A stretch of 64,000 nucleotides of DNA, taken from the NCBI GenBank assembly GCA_905221605.1, contig CAJNDS010000168.1:83501-147500 (forward strand). Reading direction: 5' to 3'. This document shows positions 33,267 to 45,068 of the stretch, piece by piece. Positions within the stretch are counted from its first letter, which is position 1; each line of letters starts with the position of its first letter. The DNA comes from Symbiodinium natans (lineage: Eukaryota; Sar; Dinophyceae; Suessiales; Symbiodiniaceae). The position numbers and the translations under genes are program-made. The notes beneath the pieces were generated by a model. It made no database searches and was not told where the DNA came from. It worked only from the letters and a program-made list of their open reading frames with translations.

Positions 33267-33312
<46 letters not shown>

Positions 33313-34045
33313 GAGAGAAGAGAGAGAAAGCGAAGGATGAAGGTAGGAGATGATCTGCAAGAAGAGAGCTGATCAAGATCGAGAAGAGAGGAGAGGGAGT
33401 TTCTTCTTCTTTTTCTTCCGCTTATGTATCCGTTGTTTTTTCCAAGCATTCCTTGCTGTTTCCCTTCTACTGCGTCTTCCTCTCTTGCTGACTGAGAAAA
33501 GACAAGATTCTTAAGATCAAGGACAGCGGAAGGGACAGGGAAACCTTTTTCGCCTTTGTTATCTGTCCCTTTGAATCTCCTCAAACCATGAACAGAAGAC
33601 ATAGGCACGCAGGAGAGAAAGAAGGCAAATTGGAGCGAACACAGGAAATTAACCCTGCTCCAGGGGGAGAGGGAGCCCCTCTCTGCAACTCACAAAACAA
33701 TGTTTTCTTCCCTCTCTCTGATAGTCCATTTGCTTCTTTTTGACCTATCTTATTTTGCCCGTAAGAGAAGACAAGCACTCGGGTCAGCTCCTTGTCGTTT
33801 TCTCGCAGTTGTCTCTTCATGCCTTTTTGTGTATTCATTTGTTTCGTATGCAAGAAAAGAGCCAAAGCAGACGGAAAAGCGAGGAGTGCGTTTCCTCCCA
33901 GTCTTATGCGCTCATTCTTCTCAATAAGATAATAGAGAGAAGCACTCTGGTTCATTCTTTGCTGTTTTCGTCCTACAATCTCTTCCTCTCTCGCTGAACG
34001 AGAAAAGAAGAGAGCAAGGGCAACGACAAGGGGCAAGGAACACTT
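32101..34045. repeat. Module R1: ~1.9-kb purine/pyrimidine-rich repeat
   Basis: Made of diverged internal repeats such as CTCTCGCTGAGTGAGAAAAG and CAGGAGAGAAAGAAAGCAAA, with an (AG)n tract at ~33,267-33,310. Copy R1' lies at 43,836-45,820; the adjacent R2 and R2' share about half of it. The Ser/Leu/Phe-rich minus-strand frames (up to 214 codons) come from biased composition. Confidence 0.85.
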
Positions 34046-35168
34046 CTTCCTACTTTTGTCCATTCTTTATTGTTTTTTCCTCTCTCGCTGAATGAGAAAA
34101 GCAAAGAGCAAGGGCAACGAAAAGGGACAAGGAAAGCGTCTTCCTCTTTTTTGCAGTTCCCTTGAATTTCCTAAGCACAAAAGAACAGAAAACCTGGCAA
34201 CGCAGGAGAGAAAGAAAGCAAAAGAGAGGGTGTAAGGGCACTCAGCGGCCTTCCTTCTTGCCACGAACAAAAACAATCCATCCTCCCCTCTTTTCCCATC
34301 CAAAAACTTCTCTTTTCCTTGTCCTCTTGTGTATTCATTGTCACGTGTGTAAGAAAATATTTGGCTTCGAACATCCCCACCCTCTCTTGGTAGAGATACT
34401 CTGGGGTTGGGCACTCCAGCAACACTCTGGGGCTGGGCGCTCCAGGGGGACACTGCGGTTGGGCTTCAGGGAGACTCTGGGTTTGGGCACTGGGCCTCTG
34501 GGGTTGGGCCTCCAGGGACTCTGGGGTTGGAGACTCTGGGCTGGGCACTCCTGGAAACGGTGGGGTTGGGCGCCCCAGGGAGACTCTGGGGCTGGGCTGG
34601 GGTTGTCTGGGGTTGGGCACTCCAGGGCCACTCTAGAGTTGGGCACTCCAGGGACACTTTGGGGTTGGGCGCTCCAGGGATGAGCGAGGAGTAGACCGGG
34701 CGAGGAGAAGAGTTCCGGGCGAGGAGAAGAGTCGGAGAAGAGTTGAGTTTAAAATCAAACAACCCCACACCGAGGGTGGGGAACAAAGAAGAGAGAAGGG
34801 AGATAAGAGAGACGAGCGAGGATGATGGTGGCGAGATTCATGTGCATTCTTGCATGTTCCGTTTTCCTGCTGTAAGAAAAGCGCAACAGAAGTGGGAAAA
34901 GAAAGACGAGGCAGGATGAGTAGTGACTGAAATTGGCGCCTTGTATATGTATTTGTCTTTCTGTAACGAGATAGACTATAGAACAGGGATAAGAGGGGAG
35001 GGAGAATTTCTTCGCACTGTTGTATGCCCGACTTTCACAAAAAGAGCAAAGCAGTCTACTGTTGGATTCTAAACTCATTGTTTTCTTCCCACAATCTGCA
35101 GCGAAGCAAAGAATGTCTCTTTCCATCTCGTCTTATCCATTTGCTTCTCGTCTGGAAGAAAGGAACAA

Positions 35169-35218
<50 letters not shown>

Positions 35219-36018
35219 AGAGAATGCGAAGGATGAAGGTAGGAGATGATCTGCAAGAAGAGAGCTGAACAAGATCGAGAAGAGCGGAGAGGGAGTTTCT
35301 TCTTCTTCCTCTTATGTACCCGTTGTTTTTTTCAAGCGTTCCTTGCTGTTTCCCTTCTACTGTGCTGACTGAGAAAAGACAAGATTCTTAAGATCAAGGA
35401 CAGCGAAAGGGACAGGGAAACTTTTGCGCCTTTGTTATCTGTCCCTTTGAATCTCCTCAAACCATGAACAGAAGACATAGGCACGCAGGAGAGAAAGAAG
35501 GCAAATTAGAGCGAACACAGGAAATCAACCCTGCTCCAGGGGGAGAGAGGGAGCCCCTCTCTGCAACTCACAAAACAATTTTTTCTTCCCTCTCTCTGAT
35601 CGTCAGGTTGCTTCTTTTTGACCTGTCTTATTTTGACTCATCTTCTTGCATTTTATCCTTTCTCCTTTGTAAGAACACAGCCAAAGAAGAGGTTGCGGGA
35701 GGGTGAACACCTTTTACCGACATATTCCCTTCAATCTACTCGAATAGAAGACGGAACAGAAGACGTCGGAACACGAGAAAGAAGGCAACAGAGGGAGAAG
35801 TACTGGAGTCTGCCATTAGCTTTTCCTGTCTCCTTTGTAAGAAAAAGCCAAAGAAGAGGTTGAAGAGGAGACGGAGGATGAAGAAGGCAAAATGGAAGGA
35901 ATGAGCGGGCTCAACCCTGCTCTAGGGGGGGAACGGGGAACCCCCTTTTGCAACGATCTCGTCTAGAAGAAAGGAACAAAGTGTGCGTGTGTGGGTGTGT
36001 TGTGTGTGGAGAACAATT
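34046..36018. repeat. Module R2: R variant with G-rich minisatellite and inverted segment
   Basis: Shares R1 sequence at both ends. It adds a minisatellite (34,392-34,685) and carries the 35,027-35,165 segment in the orientation opposite to R1 (33,105-33,264). (AG)n at ~35,173-35,222. Copy R2' is at 45,821-47,850. Confidence 0.85.
34392..34685. repeat. ~25-30-bp minisatellite, ACTCTGGGGTTGGGCACTCC type
   Basis: About ten imperfect units of CTGGGGTTGGGCACTCCAGG. The Gly/Trp-rich open frame on the plus strand and the Pro-rich frame on the minus strand both follow from the unit. Duplicated at 46,150-46,455. Confidence 0.9.
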
Positions 36019-36108
36019 AAAAGGTCATATCATACATAAAGGTTCCTGCCACATATATATATATATATGTATATGTAAGAGGAACCTTTACGTATCATTT
36101 GACCTTTG
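36019..36108. repeat. Boundary hairpin between R2 and P2
   Basis: Left arm AAAGGTCATATCATACATAA... (36,019-36,047) and right arm ...TACGTATCATTTGACCTTT (~36,080-36,108) are diverged complements around a (TA)n loop. The left arm recurs alone at the end of R2' (47,820-47,850). The right arm recurs alone at the start of P1 (28,436-28,470). Confidence 0.8.
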
Positions 36109-38628
36109 TCCTTGCCTCCTTACTCCAATATGAAGAATTAGAAATTTAGGAATTCAGGCCTTAAGCCGAAACTCCTAAATTACTAATTCCTTGAAATTAG
36201 GAATTAATGAATTTAGGAGTTTCGGCTTAAGGCCCGAATTCCTAAATTCCTAAATTCCTGATTCCCCGGAATTAGGAATTGAGGAATTTAGAATTTCGGC
36301 TGAAGGCCTGAATTCCTAAATTCCTCAATTCCTAATTCCCGGGAATTAGGAATTTAGGAATTTCGGCTTAAGGCAAAAACTCCTAAATTCCTCAATTCCT
36401 AATTCCAGCGGGCCAGAAACCCAGAGGAATTAGAACTTCTGAAATTCCTTGAATTCCTTAAATTCCTAAATCCCGGAATTAGGAATTTAGGAATTTACGA
36501 GTTTTGGCCTTGAGCCAAAATTCCTAAATTCCTAATTCCCGGGAATTAGGAATTTAGGAATTTAAGGAATTCAAGGAATTTCAGAAGTTCTAATTCCTCT
36601 GGGTTTCCGGCCCGCTGGAATTAGGAATTTAGGAATTTAGGAGTTTTGGGCTGTAGCCGAAATTCCTAAATTCCTAAATTCCTAATTTCCGGAAATTAGG
36701 AATTTAGGAATTTAGGAGTTTTGGCCTGTAGCCGAAATTCGTAAATTCCTAAATTCTTAATTCCAGCGGGCCAGAAACCCAGAGGAATTAGAACTTCTGA
36801 AATTCCTTGAATTCCTTGAATTCCTAAATTCCTAATTCCCGGAAATTCGGAAATTAGGAATTTAGGAGTTTTGGCCTTGAGCCGAAATTCCTAAATCCCT
36901 AAATTCCTAATTCCCGGGAATTAGGAATTTAAGAATTCAAGGAAAGCGGGCCAGAAACCCAGAGGAATTAGAACTTCTGAAATTCTTTGAATTCCTTAAA
37001 TTCCTAAATTCCTAATTCCCGGAAATTAGGAATTTAGGAATTTAGGAATTTAGGAGTTTCGGCTAAAGGCCGAAAATCATAAATTCCTAAATTCCTAATT
37101 CCAGCGGGCCGGAAACCCAGAGGAATTAGAACTTCTAAAATTCCTCGAAATCCTTAAATTCCTAAATTCCTAATTCCCGGGAATTAGGAATTTAGGAATT
37201 TCGGCTACAGGCCAAAACTCCTCAATTCCTAAATTCCTACTTCCAGCGGGCCGGAAACCCAAAGGAATTAGAACTTCTGAAATTCCTTGAATTCCTTAAA
37301 TTCCTAAATTCCTAATTCCCGGGAATTAGGAATTTAGGAATTTACGAGTTTTGGCCTTGAGCCGAAATTCCTAAATTCTCAAATTCCTAATTCCCGGGAA
37401 TTAGGAATTTAGAAATTTAAGGAACTCAAGGAATTTCAGAAGTTCTAATTCTTCTGGGTTTCCGGCCCGCTGGAAGTAGGAATTTAGGAATTTAGGAGTT
37501 TTGGGCCTGTAGCCGAAATTCCTAAATTCCTAAATTCCTAATTCCCGGGAATTAGGAATTTAGGAATTTAAGGAATTCAAGGAATTTCAGAAGTCTAATT
37601 CTGCTGGGTTTCCGGCCCGCTGGAATTAGGAATTTAGGAATTTAAGGAATTCAAGGAATTTCAGAAGTTCTAATTCCTCTGGGTTTCCGGCCCGCTGGAA
37701 TTAGGAATTTAGGAATTTAGGAGTTTTGGCCTGTAGCCGAAATTGCTAAATTCCTAAATTCCTAATTCCCGGGAATTAGGAATTTAGAAATTTAAGAGTT
37801 TTGGGCTGTAGCTGAAATTCCTAAATTCCTAATATTGCTAATTCCAGCGGGCCGGAAACCCAGAGGAATTAGAACTTCTGAAATTCCTTGAATTCCTTAA
37901 ATTCCTAAATTCCTAATTCCCGGAAATTAGGAATTTTGGAATTTAGGAATTTTAGCCTTCAGCCGAAATTCCTAAATTCCTAAATTCCTAATTCCCGGGA
38001 ATTAGGAATTTAGAAATTTAAGGAATTCAAGGAATTTCAGAAGTTCTAATTCTTCTGGGTTTCCGGCCCGCTGGAATTAGGAATTTAGGAATTTAGGAGT
38101 TTTGGGCCTGTAGCCGAAATTCCTAAATTCCTAAATTCCCAAATTCCTAATTTCCGGGAATTGGGAGTTTAGGAATTTAAGGAATTCAAGGAATTTCAGA
38201 AGTTCTAATTCCTCTGGGTTTCCGGCCCGCTGGAATTAGGAATTTAGGAATTTAGGAGTTTTGGCCTGTAGCCGAAATTCCTAAATTCCTAAATTCCTAA
38301 TTCCCGGGAATTAGGAATTTAGAAATTTAAGAGTTTTGGGCTGTAGCTGAAATTCCTAAATTCCTAAATTGCTAATTCCAGCGGGCCGGAAACCCAGAGG
38401 AATTAGAACTTCTGAAATTCCTTGAATTCCTTAAATGCCTAAATTCCTAATTCCCGGAAATTAGGAATTTAGGAATTTAGGAATTTTAGCCTTCAGCCGA
38501 AATTCCTAAATTCCTAAATTCCTAATTCCCGGGAATTAGGAATTTAGAAATTTAAGGAATTCAAGGAATTTCAGAAGTTCTAATTCTTCTGGGTTTCCGG
38601 CCCGCTGGAATTATGAATTTAGGAATTT
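36109..38628. repeat. Module P2: second GGAATTAGGAATTT hairpin array
   Basis: Collinear duplicate of P1 (28,441-31,137) with small indels. It lacks the last part of P1 and ends at GGAATTTGATCTACGCCCC. Confidence 0.92.
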
Positions 38629-39335
38629 GATCTACGCCCCACTTTTTTTGTAAGAAACAGCCCCGCGTAGATCCAGGCAGATTTTGTCCATGGTGTTTTC
38701 TCAAAAAACACGAAGGACATAATCTGCCTGGGTCTGCGCGCCACTTTTTTGTAAGAAACAGCGCCGCGTAGATCCAGGCAGATTTTGTCCATGGTGTTTT
38801 TTCAAATAGATCCAGGCATATTTTTGTCTTTGGTGTTTTCTCAAAAAAACGACGGACAAAATCTGCCTGGATCTACGCGCCACGGTTTTTGTAAGAATAC
38901 AGCCCTGCGTGGAATCCTGGGACGACCTTTCCCCCCCCCCAGGATGTAAACTATTCAAAATATTCAACCTATCTAAATTATTTAAGTTCTTTAAACTCGG
39001 GTGGAAACTGAATAATTAAAAATTAAATATTTTAAGTCGTGGGGAGGGCCTTGGAGAGGGAGGCACAATTTACAAAATTTAAAGAAATTATATATTTGGG
39101 GAACACAGTTATTTAAATTATTTGAATTAGAGGGAATTTATGTATTTTAAAAATTCAAATAATTTACAGAATTTGAATCCTGGGGAGCCCAGTTATTCAA
39201 ATTATTTAAACAATTCAAATTCGGGTGGAGATGCCCGTTAAATCAATTTTGAAAGCAAGAGGTTTTTGTTAAGTTTTTAAGGGTAGTAAGAGATTTTACA
39301 AATTGATGAGGACAGTGTCCTTCCGAGTCCTTACC
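38629..39335. repeat. ATCCAGGCAGATTTTGTCC inverted repeats and AT-rich spacer
   Basis: 38,629-38,920 contains GCGTAGATCCAGGCAGATTT twice forward and in reverse complement around a TTTTTTGTAAGAAACAGC spacer, giving nested hairpins of ~130 bp. 38,940-39,330 is AT-rich with repeated AATTATTTAAA. No gene; no counterpart in the first duplication. Confidence 0.75.
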
Positions 39336-41755
39336 CAGAATACTTGTTTCTTTGCAATTTTCAAGGGTTTTAAAAGAATGCAAGGGGCCTTTTCAAATCT
39401 TAAGGGGCCTCTGCGGCATATCGGTTAAGTATCAACAATCTTCGCGTGAAAAAATCCTCCGAGTTGTTTCTCCTGAAAAGAAAGGGAAAAACACCCTCAA
39501 ATTCGGCTGGAGTCCCTTGAGTTTAGGCCTGACTCCCTTGAAATTCTTGGACATCATCTTTTTTCCTTCCCGTTCCCCTGATGTTTTGTCCAAGGGAAGC
39601 GTTGTTTTCACCCTGGAATCTCCCAGGTGCTCGAGTGCTTTAGCGAAACGAATATGCTTTGGTCCGGACCCTTAGACGAATAAGGTTTAGGAATAGGGTT
39701 AGGCTTAAGCTTTAAACGAACAAGCTTCAGCCATAAGGCTCGCGCCCCTCCCCCCCTCTCCCGCAACCTCGTCGTGCCCAAGTGCGTGGTTTAGGAATCT
39801 CGAATTCATAGACCTCAGTGTCCGGCGCAAAACCTCAAACAAAGAAGGTTCATGCACACGTTTTGGCCTGCAACGTTAAAAGAATAGGTTTAGGAACAAA
39901 CAAATTGGAATGGACAGCGTCCTTCCGAGTCCTTCCCCAGAATATTTGTTTCTTTGCAATTTTCAAGGGTTTTTAAAGAATGCAAGGGGCCTTTTTAAAT
40001 CTTAAGTGGCCTCTGTGGCATATTCGTTAAGTATCAACAATCTTCGCATGAAAAAAATCCTCCGAGTTGTTTCCCCTGAAGAAACGGAAAAAACACCCTC
40101 AAACTCGGCTGGAGTCTCTTGAGTTTCGGCCTGATTCCGTTGAAATTCTTGGACATCCTCTTTTTCCCCTCGATTTTGAAGAAGCCCCTTGAGTTTTTTG
40201 CCGCTTCGATTCCCGTTCCCCTGATGTTTTGTCCAAGGGAAGCGTTTTTTTTTCACTCTGAAATCTCCCAGGCGCTCGATTGCTTAAGCGAAACGAATAT
40301 GCTTTGGTCCGGACCCTTAGACGAATAAGGTTTAGGAATAGGGTTAGGCTTAAGCATTAAACGAACAAGCTTCAGCCATAAGGCTCGCGCCCCTCCCCCC
40401 TTCTCCCGCAACCTCGTCGTGCCCAAGTGCGTGGTTTAGGAATCTCGAATTCATAGACCTCAGTGTCCGGCGCAAAGCCTCAAACAAAGAAGGTTCATGC
40501 ACACGTTTTGGCCTGAAACGTTAAAAGAATAGGTATATTACGGTATATTTGTTTCTTTGCAATTTTCAAGGGTTTTAAAAGAATGCAAGGGGCCTTTTCA
40601 AATCTTAAGTGGCCTCTGTGGCATATTCGTTAAGTATCAACAATCTTCGCATGAAAAAAATCCTCCGAGTTGTTTCTCTTGAAGAAAAGGAAAAAACACC
40701 CTCAAACTCGGCTGGAGTCTCTTGAGTTTCGGCCTGATTCCCTTGAAATTCTTGGACATCCTCTTCTTCCCCTCGATTTTGAAGAAGCCCCTTGAGTTTT
40801 TTGCCGCTTCGATTCCCGTTCCCCTGATGTTTTGTCCAAGGGAAGCGTTTTTTTTCACTCTGAAATCTCCCAGGCGCTCGATTGCTTAAGCGAAACGAAT
40901 ATGCTTTGGTCCGGACCCTTAGACGAATAAGGCTTAGGAATAGGGTTAGGCTTAAGCATTAAACGAACAAGCTTCAGCCATAAGGCTCGCGCCCCTCCCC
41001 CCCTCCCCCCCTCTCCCGCAACCTCGTCGTTCCCAAGTGCGTGGTTTAGGAATCTCGAATTCATAGACCTCAGTGTCCGGCGCAAAACCTCGAACAAAGA
41101 AGGTTCATGCACACGTTTTGGCCTGAAACGTTAAAAGAATAGGTATATTACGGTATATTTGTTTCTTTGCAATTTTCAAGGGTTTTAAAAGAATGCAAGG
41201 GGCCTTTTCAAATCTTAAGTGGCCTCTGTGGCATATTCGTTAAGTATCAACAATCTTCGCATGAAAAACATCCTCCGAGTTGTTTCTCCTGAAGAAAAGG
41301 AAAAAATACCCTCAAACTCGGCTGGAGTCTCTTGAGTTTCGGCCTGATTCCCTTGAAATTCTTGGACATCCTCTTCTTCCCCTCGATTTTGAAGAAGCCC
41401 CTTGAGTTTTTTGCCGCTTCGATTCCCGTTCCCCTGATGTTTTGTCCAAGGGAAGCGCTTTTTTTCACTCTGAAATCTCCCAGGTGCTCGATTGCTGAAG
41501 CGAAACGAATATGCTTTGGTCCTAACCCTTAGACGAATAAGGTTTAGGAATAGGGTTAGGCTTAAGCATTAAACGAACAAGCTTCAGCCATAAGGCTCGC
41601 GCCCCTCCCCTCCTCTCCCGCAACCTCGTCGTGCCCAGGTGCGTGGTTTAGGAATCTAGGATTATTAGACCTCAGTGTCCGGCGCAAAACCTCAAACAAA
41701 GAAGGTTCATGCATATGTTTTGGCCTGCAACGTTAAAAGAATAGGTTTAGGAAGG
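39336..41755. repeat. Modules Q2-Q5: four tandem ~600-bp units
   Basis: The start GAATAYTTGTTTCTTTGCAA recurs at about 39,342, 39,941, 40,545 and 41,153. Q2 has an internal deletion near 39,565. Q3-Q5 retain the Lys-rich minus frame of up to 85 codons. All units share a C-rich run before CTCTCCCGCAACCTCGTCG. Confidence 0.92.
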
Positions 41756-42197
41756 CAATGTCCCAAAACTACAGAAGCATGCGTACAGCTTGGAATAGGG
41801 TTTGACCCTAGCCTTAATCGAATACGGTGCTTAGAAATCTAAACGTAAGAAAAATGGGTAGGGTTTATGAGATATTTATTTGTGATTATTGGGGATAATT
41901 CATGTGTGAGAAATGATAATTGTTTTCGGTGACCCTTTGGGAAACATTGAAATGACAACCCATGTGCTTGCGAGCAAGTCGGGCTTGTGGGAAGGCCCAG
42001 AACCCAGATACTTGCTCACAATATTCTCGCTGCCCCGGGGTTACATACAAAAATACCAATGCCCTCAAATACTTCCTAGTCTTTCGGTTTAGGATTACCG
42101 CCCTTTCCTCTCCATTTCTTTATTTGATATACAATACAGACACGCTACATACCTGCACGATGTGGGTAGAAATTCCTAGCTGTTCATGCAACACATA
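41756..42197. repeat. Linker duplicated from 31,741-32,100, with an extra 86-base segment
   Basis: Matches the Q1/R1 linker. An extra segment at ~41,965-42,050 (CTTGCGAGCAAG...CCCCGGGG) is missing from the first copy. A third, diverged copy inside the transposon (~42,985-43,075) has the segment, so it was probably lost from copy 1. Ends in AACACATA (42,190-42,197), the target duplication. Confidence 0.8.
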
Positions 42198-43827
42198 GGT
42201 TCCGGGGGCGAACTCAGCCGCTGCTTTTTTATTTTATTTTATTTTTTTTTGGGGGGGGGACTTTCCACAGAGGCAAGAAATGCTACAACTACAAAACGAA
42301 ACATTTCAACGAATTTCCATTAAAGAAAACAGTTCCCGCCAAAGCAACCAATACCAAAAAACCGAAACAACCCAACAACAACAATTTTGCAGGACTCTTC
42401 GAAAAACCAATTCCCACAAGACCAAAAAACCAATTCCCGCAAAACCCAAAAAACCAATTCCCACAAAACCAAAAAAACCAATACCAAAAAAACCAAAAGA
42501 ACCAAAAAAAACAATTTTCCGAGACTCTGTGAAAGCTTTGGAGATAAGCTTACCAATCAAAAGTCCCGGAAAATTGTTTTTTTGGTTTTTTTGGTTCTTT
42601 TGGTATTGGTTTTTTTGGTTCTTTGGGAATTGGTTTTTTGGGACTATGTCTTTTGGTTTCGGTGTCCCAGTTCCCCCTATGAGCCATGCACTCACATCCA
42701 AACACATAATCTGGCAGGTCGTTTTGGCTGCTTACTCGCATTACAGTTTGAACCTATCTCATACAGAAAAATGTATATTATATGCTACCCCCCCCCCCCC
42801 GGCCGGCCCCCCTCCTAAACCTAGGTTTCGTACACTTTTGTCGTAAGGATGTGATACTCAGTTGCTTTGGATGAGTATCATGTAAGACCTTATGTGCTTG
42901 TGAGTCTTGCGGATAATTTGAAAAATGAGAATTGTTTTTGAGAAATGAGAACCATGTTGGGAGACCTGTGGAAAGCATTGAAATTGAAAAAAGAGATGTT
43001 TGTAGCAGCCCGCTGGAAGGTCCCAGGAAATAGTGAAAGGATATTTGCTCACAGTATTCTCGCGTCCCCGGGGGTTGCAGCAAAAGGTTTTATGCATCAC
43101 CCTATGCGCTCGAAAACTTCCTAGTCTTATGGTTCGAGGCTTACCATCCTTCCTTCTCCATTAAATATCTGTCTTTGATATGCAAAAACACATGATGTGT
43201 GTACTTATTCTGCTTTTTCTCTGCGTTTCCACAGGAGGCAAGCACTACAAACACAGGCAAGGTTCAATTCCTATAGGTAACGCTGAAAACTGAAACACGA
43301 GATCCTTTAATCCTATAGGGTTTCATACTGACATACATACATACGTACATACGTACATACAGACATACGCAGTTGTTGTAGGGCTAACCCCGTGAAAGCT
43401 TTAGAGGTAAACCCTTAAAACCCCTGGACCTGCAAACCCTATAAGGTGTAAAGGTTTAAACACCTGCCTAAGGTCTGGGCATTTATACCTTAGCGCCTAT
43501 ACGGTTAAAAACCTTTGAACCCTTTAGAGCCCTATAGGGTTTCTCTATGGGCTTAGTTTTACATGCCTAAATCTTAAACCCTAAACCTTTAAATCTTAAC
43601 CCTATAGGGATTAAAGGTTCGCCGAAATACGAACCTAAATGGTATAGGGTTAAGGTCTCAATACCTAAATCTTAAACCCTTAAGGCTTAAACTTCATGGG
43701 CTTAGGTTTACATGCCGAAATCTAAACCCTAAACCTTTAATTCTTAACCCTCCTGGGTTTAGCAGGGGCGGGAAGTCGCAGCATGTAAAACCCCAAAAAT
43801 GCAGCGGCTGACTTCGCCCCCCGAACC
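42198..43827. mobile_element. 1.63-kb non-autonomous DNA transposon with 27-bp TIRs and 8-bp TSD
   Basis: The left end begins GGTTCCGGGGGCGAACTCAG and the right end is its complement (25 of 27 positions match). AACACATA flanks both sides (42,190-42,197; 43,828-43,835). The matching site in the first duplication (32,093-32,100) is empty. No transposase frame is present. 8-bp duplications occur in hAT, P and Merlin superfamilies; the termini do not decide between them. The interior holds a foldback (42,411-42,645), a segment homologous to the insertion flank (~42,880-43,260) and degenerate telomere-like sequence (43,380-43,780). Confidence 0.92.
42411..42645. repeat. Foldback inside the transposon, AACCAAAAAA type
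   Basis: The left arm (42,411-42,521, ACCAATTCCC/AACCAAAAAA units) is complemented by 42,573-42,645 around a loop containing GTGAAAGCTTTGGAGATAAG. Similar in style to the 27.5-28.1 kb palindrome. Frames of 130-190 codons over it are by-products. Confidence 0.85.
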
Positions 43828-43835
43828 AACACATA

Positions 43836-45006
43836 CATCCTATGTACCTGTGCGACGCGTTAGAAATTCTACCTTTTCACACAACGCATATACTCTTCGT
43901 TTTTTTGGAAAGAACACGAGGGACGAAGAGAAAGGACCTTCTCTTCCCATTTTCCTCGTCAAAAGGAAAAAGAAAATATCTGGATAGAATTGAAGAGAGA
44001 AGAGAGCGATGGAAAAGCAATGAGAAGCAAGAAGGATAGCCTTTTCAGTCTATATAATGTTTCCTTCTTCTGATCGTTTGTTCTTTTGTCTTCGGTTTGT
44101 GCCTTGCCTTCCGCTTTTCCTTTGAAGAAGACAGAAAGGAAAGGGTGCGAATGGAGTTTCCTTTGCACGCTTTGATGAGAGGAACACGTAACGAAGAGAA
44201 GAGAAAAGAAGAGAAGACATGGAGACTGAGGACAGGGGGGTTTCTTCCTCCTCTGACCTATCCATTTTCTGAATAAGATAAGAGAGAAGCGCTCTTGTCC
44301 ATTCTTTGTTGTGCAGTCTCTTCCTCTCTCGCTGAGTGAGAAAAGAAAAGAGCAAGGCCACCGAAAAGGGACAAGGAGAACTTCTTCTTCGTTTCTTTAG
44401 CAGTTCCCTTGAGTTTCCTAAGCAAAAAAGAACAGAAGACCTGGGAATGCAGGAGAGAAAGAAAGCAAAGAGAGGGTGTAAGGGCACTCAGCGGCCTCCC
44501 TTCTTGCCACGAACAAAAACAATCCATCCTCCCCTCTTTTCCCGTCCATTAACTTCTCCTTTCCTTGTCCTCTTGTGTATTCATTTGTCACGTGTAAAAG
44601 AAAGCAAAGAAGAGAGAGGAGAGATAAGAGAGACGAGAGAGGATGATGGTGGCGAGATTCACGTGTATTCTTGCATGGTCAGTTTTCCTGCTGTAAGAAA
44701 AGCGCTAAAGAAGTGGGAAAACAAAGACGATGCAGGATGAGTAGTGAGTGAAATTGGCGCCTTGCATATGTATTTGTCTTTCTGTAACGAGATAGACTAC
44801 AGAACAGGGATAAGAGGGCAGAGGGAATTTCTTCGCCCTGTCGTATTCCTTTCTTCCAGACGAGAAGCAAATGGATAAGACAAGATGGAAAGAGACATTC
44901 TTTGCTTCGCTGCAGATTGTGGGAAGAAAACAATGAGTTTAGAATCCAACAGTAGACTGCTTGGGGAACAAGGTTTCCCTTTGCTCTTTTTGTGAAAGTC
45001 GGGCAA

Positions 45007-45068
<62 letters not shown>

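Noticed and set aside
32307-34063. Long Ser/Leu/Phe-rich minus-strand frames that look like membrane proteins
   Set aside because: They come from CT-rich module R sequence. Similar frames occur in shifted registers, and none has a conserved exon structure.
34162-34683. 173-codon Gly/Trp-rich plus-strand frame
   Set aside because: It is translated from the GGGTTGGGCACTCC minisatellite; the opposite strand gives an equally long Pro-rich frame.
31233-41468. Conserved ~73-codon Lys-rich frame in module Q
   Set aside because: It is conserved only as far as the DNA repeat is conserved; one unit has lost part of it by deletion and another has frame changes. No domain is recognised.
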